Source: an uncultured Chitinophaga sp.
Lineage (GTDB): Bacteria; Bacteroidota; Bacteroidia; Chitinophagales; Chitinophagaceae
Assembly (NCBI RefSeq): GCF_902168175.1
Contig: NZ_CABHOU010000092.1
Span: 124,001-188,000 of the forward strand
Reading direction: 5' to 3'
Length of the DNA: 64,000 nt
Below the pieces are notes generated by a model. That model did no database searches and was not told where the DNA came from. It saw only the letters and a list, made by a program, of their open reading frames with translations. Shown piece after piece: positions 49,374 to 58,268 of the stretch; the first letter of the stretch is position 1, and each line of letters starts with the position of its first letter. The position numbers and the translations under genes are program-made.

Positions 49374-50846
49374 TTAATATTCGGTCAGGTTTACATGTAG
49401 CAACACGCCGAACGACGTGAGCTTTACGTTACCGTGTCCCACTCCGCTAATGGGAATTTTTGCATAGGGTTGCAGTCCCCACATAAAGTGGCGGCCCGAC
49501 TGTTGCTGGTAACCAATGCCGAGGTTGAGCATGGAGAAATAATGTTGGCTGCCGTTTTTATACTCGTACTTTCTCACATTCGTGCTGCTGTAATACATTT
49601 CGTAATCTTCTTTGAGCATGAAATAACTCGACGAACCCAATGTGGCGGTCCAGGCGTGGCGACCGCTCTGGAACAAAGTATAATTTATATTCAGCGGCAC
49701 GTCCAGCACATCGCAATCCGCATTTACTTTTTGAAAATTATAATTGGATTGATAATCGGCCTTTGTTGCTCCGTATATTTTCCTCGCATAAAAGGCACCT
49801 GTCGAAACCGACCAGCGATTATTAAAAGCATACTGCAGTTGCAACCCGGCAGATATACCGAAATCACCAAACTGGAAACAAGGGGCCACGCTGTAATCTG
49901 GTCCCATAGCGAATCCTATGGCAAATCCTCTTTTTTGTGCTGCCTTTCCCACAATACTGTTGGTATGAAAACCAACAGGTTTTGCCAATAGAGCGGCAGT
50001 AATTTTAACGGGTTTGGTTGCAGCGGAATTTAAAAAATCAAGCTCCGGCGCAGCATTTATATTTTGGTTTGATACGTTTCCTGGTAACGACGTTACATCA
50101 TTCGCAACATTATTTTCAACTACTGATGTGGATAACACAGCCTCTTTTCCCGATGTTACCTTCTCTTCAATTATAGCCTTTTCATTTTCATCATTCAGTG
50201 TGGATAAGCCTTTAGTTTTAGCTGTTAATCCAGGCATAACGGACACATTCTTGTTATTTTCCGCTTTGCCCCTGGATAATGGTGACCTATCTATATGATT
50301 ACCAGTTGTATTCGTTCCGGCAGATAATCTAAGTGCGTTCGATGGCGTTTTATTTAATTTGCCGGACGTTATTGTTTTACCGGAACGGACAGTGTTATCA
50401 ACATTATCTACATCACGTTCACCACCTACATTTGTTTTGTTTTCAGTTGATGAAGATGTCGCGCTTCGTTTATCAACATTATTCACACTTCCGTTACCGT
50501 TAGTATTACCTGGTATTGTATTATTTCCGGTGGATGCGGCGCTTTCGTTACCTGCAGCAGTTTTTTCCACATCATTATTATTGTTGGCAGGGGAGGAGAT
50601 TACTAACTGACGATCGTCAGATTTTTCCTCCTCACGTCCAATATACCAAACAGTGATCCACGCGGAAACGCCAAACAGTACAATCATTCCGCCCATCCAC
50701 CATTTAAAGAACGGACGACGTTTGTACGTAGGCGTTGGTGCTACTGCATCAAGCTTCTGTTCCATTTTTGCCCAGGAGTCCTGGTCAAATGGAAAGTCTG
50801 CCTCCTGCAGTTTCTCCCTGATTCTATCTTCAAAATGATCACTCAT
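49374..50846 (-). CDS. ECF sigma-factor partner: single-pass protein with C-terminal outer-membrane-type beta-barrel
   Basis: The 490-residue protein has a cytoplasmic N-terminus typical of Bacteroidota anti-sigma-like proteins (FEDRIREKLQEADFPFDQDSWAKMEQKL), one membrane helix at about residues 48-69 (WMGGMIVLFGVSAWITVWYI), a long Asn/Thr/Ser-rich periplasmic linker (about 75-290) and a C-terminal barrel-like domain of about 190 residues (FAIGFAMGPDYSV, GISAGLQLQYAFNNRWSVSTGAFYARKIYG, DVPLNINYTLF), ending in VNLTEY. Its start overlaps the end of the sigma gene by 8 bp, so the two are coupled. It likely regulates the sigma factor. Confidence 0.8.
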   Translation of the reverse strand: MSDHFEDRIREKLQEADFPFDQDSWAKMEQKLDAVAPTPTYKRRPFFKWWMGGMIVLFGVSAWITVWYIGREEEKSDDRQLVISSPANNNNDVEKTAAGNESAASTGNNTIPGNTNGNGSVNNVDKRSATSSSTENKTNVGGERDVDNVDNTVRSGKTITSGKLNKTPSNALRLSAGTNTTGNHIDRSPLSRGKAENNKNVSVMPGLTAKTKGLSTLNDENEKAIIEEKVTSGKEAVLSTSVVENNVANDVTSLPGNVSNQNINAAPELDFLNSAATKPVKITAALLAKPVGFHTNSIVGKAAQKRGFAIGFAMGPDYSVAPCFQFGDFGISAGLQLQYAFNNRWSVSTGAFYARKIYGATKADYQSNYNFQKVNADCDVLDVPLNINYTLFQSGRHAWTATLGSSSYFMLKEDYEMYYSSTNVRKYEYKNGSQHYFSMLNLGIGYQQQSGRHFMWGLQPYAKIPISGVGHGNVKLTSFGVLLHVNLTEY

Positions 50847-51429
50847 TTTTTACTTTGGCAACCTGCGGCGGCAGGTCTTTTTTTTCGTTTGTATTATACG
50901 CCGCTGCTTTTTCTATCTTCTCTTTTAAAATTCGCTTAGCTTTAAACAAATTGGATTTAGAAGTTCCTTCAGAAATTCCCAGCATGTCAGCTATTTGTTG
51001 ATGCTGGAAACCTTCCATTACATACAGATTAAATACTGTTTTATATGCGGGCGGTAATTCCTGCACAAGCTTCAATAGTTCATCAACAGAAATTTTATCC
51101 AGCGCATCTTCATTCCCCGAACCCAGGTCGTACACTTTATTGATGTCTTCTGCAAACAACAAACGTTTTTGTGCCCGCAGGTGATCAATAGCAGTATTCG
51201 CCATAATTCTTGCGAGCCAGCTTTTGAAGGGACGGGAAGTATCGTAAGTGGAGATGTGTGTGAAGATTTTAAGGAATCCGTCATTTAGCATTTCAACCGC
51301 CTCTTCCTTATGGTTAGCATAACGCAAACAAATGGCCATAGCATAGCCATAGAATTGCCGGTACAATTCTTCCTGGCTGCCGCGTTTCCACTGCTTACAG
51401 CCGTCGATGATGTTTGCTATATCCTGCAC
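50839..51429 (-). CDS. ECF RNA polymerase sigma factor
   Basis: The 196-residue protein has the sigma70 region 2 (CLRYANHKEEAVEMLNDGFLKIFTHI, FKSWLARIMANTAIDHLRAQKR in part) and region 4 (LPPAYKTVFNLYVMEGFQHQQIADMLGISEGTSKSNLFKAKRIL in part: YVMEGFQHQQIA, GISEGTSKSNL). The frame opens with GTG 51429. It is followed by the overlapping barrel-domain partner. The 5' region 51430-51753 is A+T-rich with no gene and no clear -7 element on the minus strand. Confidence 0.93.
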   Translation of the reverse strand: MQDIANIIDGCKQWKRGSQEELYRQFYGYAMAICLRYANHKEEAVEMLNDGFLKIFTHISTYDTSRPFKSWLARIMANTAIDHLRAQKRLLFAEDINKVYDLGSGNEDALDKISVDELLKLVQELPPAYKTVFNLYVMEGFQHQQIADMLGISEGTSKSNLFKAKRILKEKIEKAAAYNTNEKKDLPPQVAKVKNE

Positions 51430-51753
51430 AGAATATTTTACTTGATATAAGTGTTTAAAATTAACACCGGTCGTTTTTTCTAATCATGTCAGTTTTTGTG
51501 TTAAAAATTTAACCGGGTATAGTCTCGGCTATTTTCCCAACAGAATTTTGATTATGAATACGACAAATGAAATTTTGAGGTTGCTTTTGCCTATATTTTT
51601 CTTTTCAGAAGCTACGATCCACAAAAAGCACCTTTTTAGACGATTTAAGCAAACTTAAACCTTTTACGACAACTAATATCAACCAATCGACGATCGTTGA
51701 AATTTAACCCACCAAAAAATGACGATTTTTCGCCACTTTCCACTTTTTTTCAC
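51430..51753. other. Gene-free A+T-rich stretch upstream of the ECF sigma gene
   Basis: About 320 bp with no supported ORF, RNA or repeat. No matching -7 element could be found for the sigma gene. Confidence 0.5.
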
Positions 51754-51780
51754 AAAAAAAGGAAGGATTTTCGTCCTTCC
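51754..51780 (-). terminator. Terminator of mnmG
   Basis: On the minus strand GGAAGGA and TCCTTCC form a stem with a CGAAAA loop, followed by a run of seven T. Confidence 0.85.
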
Positions 51781-51808
51781 TCTCAATTTTATAAATATCT
51801 CATTTTTT

Positions 51809-53677
51809 CTAACGCCCCATGTAAACCATTAGAATTTGTACATCACTCGGATTTACTCCACTTATCCTGCTCGCCTGACCTAAAGTGCGCGGTTTGATTT
51901 TTATAAACTTTTGTCTCGCTTCCGCCGATAATGAGATCAGTTTAGAATAATCAAATGTATCCGGGATCACCATATCTTCCAGTTGTCCCATTTTCTTTAC
52001 CAGTTCGTTTTCCTTATCGATATACATTTCGTACTTCACCTGAATTTCCGCTTGCTCCAAAGTATCACGATCAAACTCCTCAAAGGCATTTTTCACTTTG
52101 TCTACATTTTGCATCATGGAGAAAATATCGATAGCGGGACGAAGTAAAATCTGATGTGCGCGCTGTCTTTGGGTAAGTGGGGCAGATCCTTTTTCCTGCA
52201 AAAAGTGATTGATATCTTCCGGATCGATAGGCAGTTCTTTCAAAATTGCCCTTATTTTCTCCACGCCACTTTGTTTGCGCCTTACTTTTTCCATCCGTTC
52301 TTCCGATGCCAATCCCATTTTATAACTCCTTTCGGTCAGCCGGAGGTCTGCATTATCCTGGCGAAGCAGGGTACGGAACTCGGCACGGGAGGTAAACATG
52401 CGGTAAGGTTCCTCAGTTCCTTTATTTATCAGGTCATCTACAAGTACTCCAATATAAGCTTCACTTCTTTTAAGAATAAAAGGCTCTTCATTCTTTGCCT
52501 TGAGGTGAGCATTAATGCCGGCCATCAAACCCTGGCAGGCAGCTTCTTCGTAACCGGTAGTACCATTAATTTGCCCGGCAAAAAACAGGTTCGAAACGTG
52601 TTTTGTTTCCAGGGAAAAGGTAAGTTGGGTAGGGGGGAAGAAATCATACTCAATAGCATAACCCGGGCGGAACATTCTCACGTTCTCAAAACCGGCTATT
52701 TTTTGCATTGCTTTATACTGAACATCTTCAGGCAGGGAGGTAGAAAAACCATTTACATAAATCTCCACGGTATTAAAACCTTCTGGCTCTACGAACAACT
52801 GGTGCCTGTCACGCTCTGCAAACCTGTTTATTTTATCCTCAATGCTTGGGCAATACCTTGGACCAACACCCTGAATTCTACCCTGAAACATTGGCGACCG
52901 GTCGAAGCCGGTCTTTAAAGTTTCGTGAACATTAGCATCGGTATAGGTAATCCAGCAGCTTCTTTGTTCAGCCGGTTTAATTTTTTCAATGTCGAGGTAG
53001 GAGAAACCAACAATTTCATCATCACCTTTCTGCTCTTCCATTTTAGAATAATCGAGGCTTCTTCCATCAATACGGGGAGGTGTACCCGTTTTAAGACGAT
53101 CACTTTCAAAGCCCAGTTCTACCAATTGTTCAGTAATTCCTGTAGAAGCTTTCTCCGCAACCCGACCTCCACCGAACTGTTTATCGCCTATATGCATTAC
53201 ACCATTCAGGAAAGTACCGTTGGTAAGCACCACGGATTTCGCTTTTATCTCATGACCAAGACCAGTAATTACACCAAAACAAACACCATCTTTAACAAGA
53301 AGTCCTTTCACCATATCCTGATAAAAGTCGACATTCGGCGTATTTTCCAAACCTTCTCTCCACTTAGCGGCAAACAACATTCGGTCATTTTGCGTACGTG
53401 GGCTCCACATCGCCGGTCCTTTAGATCGGTTCAGCATGCGAAACTGTATCATAGACTGATCGGTAACGACACCAGAGTATCCACCCAGGGCATCTATTTC
53501 TCTAACAATCTGGCCTTTTGCTATACCGCCCATGGCTGGGTTGCAACTCATCTGGGCAATCGTCTGCATATTCATAGTCACCAGTAAAACCCGGGACCCC
53601 ATATTAGCTGCCGCAGCTGCAGCCTCACAGCCGGCATGACCAGCGCCAACCACAATAACATCGTAAGAAGGGAACAT
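51809..53677 (-). CDS. mnmG: tRNA uridine-5-carboxymethylaminomethyl modification enzyme (GidA)
   Basis: MnmG with MnmE installs the cmnm5 group on U34 of tRNAs. The 622-residue protein from ATG 53677 has the FAD dinucleotide fold at its start (DVIVVGAGHAGCEAA, residues 5-19), MSCNPAMGGIAKGQIVREIDALGG in part, LRTGTPPRI-type LKTGTPPRIDG, and the FAD-binding LFFAGQINGTTGYEEAACQGL. The C-terminal helical domain begins about residue 530. The gene is a classic oriC-region marker in many bacteria. The -7 element TAACTTTG is at 53696-53703 on the minus strand. A longer frame to 53728 is not used. Confidence 0.96.
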   Translation of the reverse strand: MFPSYDVIVVGAGHAGCEAAAAAANMGSRVLLVTMNMQTIAQMSCNPAMGGIAKGQIVREIDALGGYSGVVTDQSMIQFRMLNRSKGPAMWSPRTQNDRMLFAAKWREGLENTPNVDFYQDMVKGLLVKDGVCFGVITGLGHEIKAKSVVLTNGTFLNGVMHIGDKQFGGGRVAEKASTGITEQLVELGFESDRLKTGTPPRIDGRSLDYSKMEEQKGDDEIVGFSYLDIEKIKPAEQRSCWITYTDANVHETLKTGFDRSPMFQGRIQGVGPRYCPSIEDKINRFAERDRHQLFVEPEGFNTVEIYVNGFSTSLPEDVQYKAMQKIAGFENVRMFRPGYAIEYDFFPPTQLTFSLETKHVSNLFFAGQINGTTGYEEAACQGLMAGINAHLKAKNEEPFILKRSEAYIGVLVDDLINKGTEEPYRMFTSRAEFRTLLRQDNADLRLTERSYKMGLASEERMEKVRRKQSGVEKIRAILKELPIDPEDINHFLQEKGSAPLTQRQRAHQILLRPAIDIFSMMQNVDKVKNAFEEFDRDTLEQAEIQVKYEMYIDKENELVKKMGQLEDMVIPDTFDYSKLISLSAEARQKFIKIKPRTLGQASRISGVNPSDVQILMVYMGR

Positions 53678-53695
53678 ACTTAGAATTTGAGATTG

Positions 53696-53703
53696 CAAAG
53701 TTA
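53696..53703 (-). promoter_or_regulatory. -7 element of mnmG
   Basis: On the minus strand TAACTTTG matches TAnnTTTG, 18 bp upstream of ATG 53677. Confidence 0.55.
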
Positions 53704-53770
53704 TGCAAAGATTAGTTGGGGTGAACATTAAAGATTAAAGGGAGAGGGGTTTAGCCAGTAAAACGTCCAA

Positions 53771-53786
53771 TGTTCCACGCGGAACA
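53771..53786. promoter_or_regulatory. parS-like site 1 (variant)
   Basis: TGTTCCACGCGGAACA: matches TGTTCCACGTGGAACA except T to C at the centre. Confidence 0.65.
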
Positions 53787-53828
53787 CATGCCAAATATTT
53801 GCCCCAACATTTATTCACTGTGTATAAA

Positions 53829-53844
53829 TGTTCCACGTGGAACA
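53829..53844. promoter_or_regulatory. parS site 2
   Basis: TGTTCCACGTGGAACA, a perfect 16-bp palindrome of the ParB-binding type. Confidence 0.8.
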
Positions 53845-53863
53845 TCAAAAGTCTTGTAATAAT

Positions 53864-53901
53864 ACGTTCTTCGATGTTCCACGTGGAACATTGAAGAACG
53901 T
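53864..53901. promoter_or_regulatory. parS site 3 inside a 38-bp palindrome
   Basis: TGTTCCACGTGGAACA at 53875-53890, extended by ACGTTCTTC (53864-53872) and GAAGAACGT (53893-53901). Only one pair (53873/53892) is mismatched across 38 bp. Confidence 0.8.
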
Positions 53902-54554
53902 CCGGTAGTAAGTAATATACCGAAATACCCATCTTACTTGGTATTACTATCCTTACCTAGCTACCTTGGAAGATATTTTGTAGATATAATATATACATTT
54001 GGAGGACGAGCGTCCCCAATAGTACCGGGCTCAAATTTAAATGAGAGCATCTATGTCGTACTTAGAGGTCGCTCCACTTATGCCTCTATCTCCTAAATGT
54101 GTTAACGTTCAAACTTAGTCCCTCGGTTAATATTAGCGCCTGGACAAATACACCCAAAACTACCTAGTATTCTTTTTGGGTAACGATCTAAATACGCCAT
54201 CTAATAGAGCAAAGCATACCAGGCACCCTGACTCTTAATGAAGTAATATCCACTTTCACTAAATATTATCAATTCACTATACAACATGTTTACATCCTAG
54301 ATTAGTGGTTAGCTATCCCGAATCGGCAGATTTCGTCATGCCTTCACCAACCCCTAACATGAGAAGTGTTTCCCAAACTTACCTACTATTCATCTTATGC
54401 ACTCCTTTATTAAGAACTAGTCATTTGAAGAAACGATGCAGTCACCATCCACCAATTGAATGTCCATGTAAAAATCGAAGTAGCCACCCGTAACTACAAC
54501 TTTAATACTTCCTGATATTATTATATAAAGAGTATCTGCTAAATCAACCTTCCT

Positions 54555-54594
54555 AACTATCTATAATGTTCCACGTGGAACATTATAGATAGTT
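54555..54594. promoter_or_regulatory. parS site 4 inside a perfect 40-bp palindrome
   Basis: TGTTCCACGTGGAACA at 54567-54582, flanked by AACTATCTATAA (54555-54566) and TTATAGATAGTT (54583-54594). All 20 base pairs are symmetric. Confidence 0.85.
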
Positions 54595-55337
54595 GAACAT
54601 CCAGACGCTAGTAGCCAAAGTGAACAACATCACAAACCTATTAATCATAACAATAGGAAAGGGGCAGATATTTAAATACTACAATTCGAGCATTTACTTA
54701 TTGTAACCATACCAAATAGACAATACTCCACACACGCGAACCAACAACTTCCTCCACTTTTACATATAATACATCTTGGCGTAATGAGCGAATGCTAAAG
54801 AAGTTCGATAGAAAAATATAATTGCATACCCAACTCCCCCTAACAGTATCCAGCATTCGGTAATTCCTGCCTATCTAAAAAGATATCTTGCAAGTTGGTA
54901 GTAACCTAGTTTGCCTAAAAACAATGACACCTTCAATCCGAATTATGCCCCTACACAAATACACTATAAAGAATATACCACACCGTCCGCTTAACACACG
55001 ATAAGAAAATACAACAAACCAGTAAAGGCATAGATTCCTAAACATGTCTATCCAAAATTGCTTTACTGTTCACTTAGCTGTTTGCTTACGCTTTCACCAG
55101 TGTGTGTCTAACTCAAACCACAAGTTTAATACTATTCCATATTATGAAAACCAATGTAAAACCTAAGCAAGAATCTATACATAATCATAAAACTCAGCTA
55201 CCGGTTTCCGCATATTGATTCCATATACTGTTGCCAAATTTTGAAGGCTGGTCTAAAGACCTATCTATTTACAGGAACATTTACGGTGATACACCTCATG
55301 ATATTCATTCAAAACATACGTGGGAACTAGATGAAAA

Positions 55338-55364
55338 TAAAAAAGGTTCACCCTGAGATGAACC
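55338..55364 (-). terminator. Terminator of ybeY
   Basis: On the minus strand GGTTCA and TGAACC form a stem around TCTCAGGG, followed by T6. Confidence 0.75.
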
Positions 55365-55393
55365 TGATCAAAATATCAAATACAAGAAATTGT

Positions 55394-55822
55394 CTACTTT
55401 GCTTCAAAGTACAGATAAAGATATTCGTCTTCCTTCGCCCTCATCTTTTCCTCATCCTTTTTAGTCTTATCCTTAAATCCACAAAGATGCAGCGCACCGT
55501 GAAAAATTACCCTATGCAACTCTTGCTCAAAATCAACATCAAACTTCTCCGCATTATCGGCAACCCTATCTGTACTTATATATATTTCGCCCATTGTTAC
55601 TTCCGGGGTGGGAGAGAGTTCGAATGTAACAATATCCGTGTAAGTGTCATGCTGCAAAAACTGCTGGTTGATGGTGAGCAGATATTCGTCCGAACAAAAT
55701 ACGTATTGAAGGTCCTCCAGTTCCTGACCTTCACGCTCAAATAACTCACCTATAAACTGTTTTAGTTTGTTTTTATTCCTGAGGTTCACTTTCACCTCAT
55801 GCATCGCAAACTTTACTGCCAT
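55394..55822 (-). CDS. ybeY: Endoribonuclease YbeY (16S rRNA maturation)
   Basis: The 142-residue protein contributes to rRNA 3'-end processing and ribosome quality control. The zinc motif is ELHRVIFHGALHLCGFKD (HxxxHxLHLxG-x-x-D), a Bacteroidota version of HxxxHxxxxxH in which a Lys-Asp follows. Other family blocks are INQQFLQHDTYTDIVTF and GEIYISTDRV. It is about the usual length. On this strand it lies between the gene-free segment and feoA. Confidence 0.93.
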   Translation of the reverse strand: MAVKFAMHEVKVNLRNKNKLKQFIGELFEREGQELEDLQYVFCSDEYLLTINQQFLQHDTYTDIVTFELSPTPEVTMGEIYISTDRVADNAEKFDVDFEQELHRVIFHGALHLCGFKDKTKKDEEKMRAKEDEYLYLYFEAK

Positions 55823-55884
55823 ATCTATCCTTTAAAATTGATTGTAAAATTATGGTGAAAATTCGGATCAACGCCTTCTCTTTT

Positions 55885-55915
55885 TTTGTATACTGCTCCG
55901 GGTACGGTACTTTTG
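55885..55915 (+). promoter_or_regulatory. Promoter of feoA
   Basis: TTTG (55885-55888), 19 bp spacer, TACTTTTG (55908-55915): full Bacteroidota consensus, 49 bp before ATG 55965. Confidence 0.65.
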
Positions 55916-55964
55916 CCGGGAGTACAAATTATTAACAAGGACAGACAGGTTATTCACCCAACAA

Positions 55965-56207
55965 ATGAAAAACGGCATGATCAAATTATCCGCCCTTACG
56001 ATTGGAAAAAGCGCAGTTATCAGGGAATTCGAAAAAGACGAAATTCATATCAAACTGATGGAAATGGGATGCGTACCAGGTGAAACAGTAAAAGTGGAAA
56101 AAATAGCTCCGCTTGGAGATCCGATCTCTATTATAGTTGCTGGATACAATTTATCACTCCGTAAAACTGAAGCCGATTTTATTTGGGTCGAAGAATTAGC
56201 CAAATAA
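55965..56207 (+). CDS. feoA: FeoA-domain protein
   Basis: The 80-residue SH3-like protein has the FeoA core (IKLSALTIGKSAVIREFEKDE, IKLMEMGCVPGETVKVEKIAPLGDPISIIV in part, GYNLSLRKTEADFIWVEE). FeoA assists FeoB in ferrous iron uptake. Here it stands alone, 25 kb from feoB, with its own promoter and terminator, whereas feoA and feoB are usually adjacent or fused. A second in-frame ATG at 55977 could also be the start. Confidence 0.9.
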   Translation: MKNGMIKLSALTIGKSAVIREFEKDEIHIKLMEMGCVPGETVKVEKIAPLGDPISIIVAGYNLSLRKTEADFIWVEELAK

Positions 56208-56235
56208 CTTTATCATCAGCCTGACATTTTTATAT

Positions 56236-56260
56236 GCCACACTTTCGGGTGTGGCTTTTT
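56236..56260 (+). terminator. Terminator of feoA
   Basis: GCCACAC and GTGTGGC form a stem with a TTTCGG loop, followed by T5. Confidence 0.85.
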
Positions 56261-56483
56261 ATTTTCCGATAAACATAAAATTGGGCATTTATGCTTTCGG
56301 AATAAGGTAATCATCCGAGCAGTAAACTAACCGGCAACAGACCAATCATGGTGTGAAATAACCTGTTAAATACTGCGACTATAAACATCAAACCTTCCCA
56401 TCTCAAAACATAGTTTATAATATATAAAATATTTACTTATAATCATATATAGATAACATAATAAATAATTCAAATAAAAATTC
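56261..56483. other. Gene-free stretch between feoA and nadA
   Basis: A+T-rich sequence without ORF or obvious structure. Confidence 0.5.
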
Positions 56484-56520
56484 AAAAAAAAGCCTGCAGA
56501 TGTTCCCATCCACAGGCTTT
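56484..56520 (-). terminator. Terminator of nadA
   Basis: On the minus strand GCCTGTGGATG and CATCTGCAGGC pair with two G-T wobbles, followed by T8. Confidence 0.8.
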
Positions 56521-56538
56521 GAAAAATCTTATCAAATA

Positions 56539-57546
56539 TTATAAGCCGGCGGCGGCGCTTATCTCCAGCATACGATCAATAGGCTTTTTCGCGGCGAGCC
56601 TTAATCCTTCTTCCATTGTAATTTCCGGTTCTTCATACTCCATACACAGGTAAAGTTTTTCCAGCGTATTCAATTTCATATGCGGACAATCATTGCAGGC
56701 ACAGGCATTATTCGGGGGAGCTGGAATGAAAGTCTTCTGCGGATTTTCTTTTTGCATCTGGTGAAGAATACCAGTTTCTGTTACGACTATATATTCCTGT
56801 GCCTCATCGCGTTGAGAGAACTTAAGGATACCAGTAGTCGACCCAACAAAATCGGCCACTTCCAACACGGCTGCCTCACATTCAGGATGCGCCAGTATTT
56901 TTGCCTTAGGGTGCCTTACTTTCAGCTTGAGTATTTTTTCCAGCGAGAAAATTTCATGGACCATACACGCGCCATTCCACAATACCATATCCCTACCCGT
57001 TTTCTTGATCAAATAAGACCCAAGGTTGCGGTCGGGCGCGAAAATGATAGGCTGGTCCTTCGGAACGCTTTCGATGATCTTTTCGGCATTAGAAGACGTA
57101 CAAATGATATCGCTGAGTGCTTTGATACCTGCAGAACAGTTGATATAAGAGATAACCAGGTGATCGGGATACTTTTCGCGGAACTTGCGGAACAACTCCG
57201 GCGGCGCGCTATCTGCCAGCGAACAACCAGCTTTAAGATCGGGGAGAAGCACCTTTTTTTGCGGACTTAGAATTTTTGCGGTCTCAGCCATAAAGTGAAC
57301 ACCTGCGAACACTATTATATCAGCATCAGTTTTAGCGGCCTGCTGACTAAGCCCGAGACTATCGCCAATATAATCGGCAACGTCCTGGATATCAGGCTCC
57401 TGGTAATAATGCGCGAGGATAATCGCGTTCTTTTCTTTCTTCAATTTTTCAATCTCCGCGAACAGATCCATGTTCACATCAACCGCTATATTCAAAAATC
57501 CTGACTTTTGCAAATTTTTTTTCGCTTCCGTAACTTCCTTATTCAT
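56539..57546 (-). CDS. nadA: Quinolinate synthase A
   Basis: NadA condenses iminoaspartate with dihydroxyacetone phosphate to quinolinate for NAD synthesis, using a [4Fe-4S] cluster. The 335-residue protein from ATG 57546 shows ILAHYYQEPDIQDVADYIGDSL, LKAGCSLADSAP (Cys), HPECEAAVLEVADFVGSTTG (Cys) and ACNDCPHMKLNTLEKL (Cys). An alternative start 14 codons upstream (57588) is less likely. It lies immediately left of the oriC candidate, reading away from it. Confidence 0.95.
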   Translation of the reverse strand: MNKEVTEAKKNLQKSGFLNIAVDVNMDLFAEIEKLKKEKNAIILAHYYQEPDIQDVADYIGDSLGLSQQAAKTDADIIVFAGVHFMAETAKILSPQKKVLLPDLKAGCSLADSAPPELFRKFREKYPDHLVISYINCSAGIKALSDIICTSSNAEKIIESVPKDQPIIFAPDRNLGSYLIKKTGRDMVLWNGACMVHEIFSLEKILKLKVRHPKAKILAHPECEAAVLEVADFVGSTTGILKFSQRDEAQEYIVVTETGILHQMQKENPQKTFIPAPPNNACACNDCPHMKLNTLEKLYLCMEYEEPEITMEEGLRLAAKKPIDRMLEISAAAGL

Positions 57547-57589
57547 AATTATAAATCTAATTATTTTTTTAAAAAGAGAAAAGCTCACT

Positions 57590-58236
57590 ACTATTAGGAG
57601 GGTGGATATGTGGAAACCACGTTTTCTCTGATTTTACAAAGGTAGTTGTTATTACATTTTGATGGTGTATCCACAGTTAATTAACAACGAAGGTTGTTAC
57701 TGGCATTGAATTTGGACCGCTTTATCCACAGTGTGGAAAGAGTTGAGCGTGTATAACCCCGTTGGTGGGTATCGCCTAACAAACTGTGAACAGATGTCTG
57801 TTATTAACATACCCTCTGACCTGAACAACCAAACCTCAAAAAGTAAAATTTAGTTGTCCAGCGAAAAAGTACCCCCTTTTCCCACACTTTTGGGCTTTAT
57901 ACCATGGTTCTTAACATAGACTGTGAATAAATAACACCCTAAAACTGAAATCATCCGGCGAAAAAATAATTTCACAAAAACCTGGGTACATATCCACGTT
58001 CTTAACAAATGAATGTGGATTTATGTGTTGGTTGTTCCGAAATGTGAATAACCATAAAGCTGTTAAATTTTTGAAAAAAGCCTGCCAGCCTGTGTAAAAA
58101 GCAGATTATTAATTACTATTTTGTCTATCCTGTTACGAGCAAAATGTGGATAACCTGTGAAAGAAGGTGTTAAATGCACCCTTTTAAGACGGCTAAAACC
58201 TTTACCTGTATTGAATTACAGCCGATAAAAACCTAT
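57590..58236. other. Candidate chromosomal origin of replication (oriC) with DnaA boxes
   Basis: About 650 bp without a gene. Against TTWTNCACA (reverse TGTGNAWAA): exact at 57722-57730 (TTATCCACA), 57922-57930 (TGTGAATAA), 58043-58051 (TGTGAATAA), 58091-58099 (TGTGTAAAA) and 58145-58153 (TGTGGATAA). One mismatch: 57667 (GTATCCACA), 57609 and 57732 (TGTGGAAAN). Weaker: 57990, 58014. Four of the five exact boxes point the same way. A+T-rich sequence flanks the last box (58100-58300) and could unwind. parS sites and mnmG lie 3-4 kb away. Confidence 0.65.
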
Positions 58237-58268
58237 TTTGCAGTTACAGTTATTTTATTCTATTTTTG
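58237..58268 (+). promoter_or_regulatory. Promoter of the PpiD-like gene
   Basis: TTTG (58237-58240), 20 bp spacer, TATTTTTG (58261-58268), 30 bp before ATG 58298. Confidence 0.6.

Larger units (their letters stand above)
53735..55337. other. Gene-free A+T-rich segment next to mnmG, carrying parS-like sites
   Basis: About 1.6 kb with no credible ORF on either strand (the longest frame, 62 codons at 54305, has no coding character). G is scarce and C and A frequent on the plus strand, especially 54600-55320. CTAG, usually rare, appears at least seven times (for example near 53958, 54164, 54297, 54417, 54608, 54906 and 55327). Four parS-like sites are clustered in its left half. I see no other repeats, RNA or promoters. 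It looks like a segregation or origin-proximal spacer rather than coding DNA. Confidence 0.6.

Noticed and set aside
54305..54493. 62-codon frame in the gene-free segment
   Set aside because: No promoter, no domain, odd composition, and no hydrophobic or charged pattern of a real protein.
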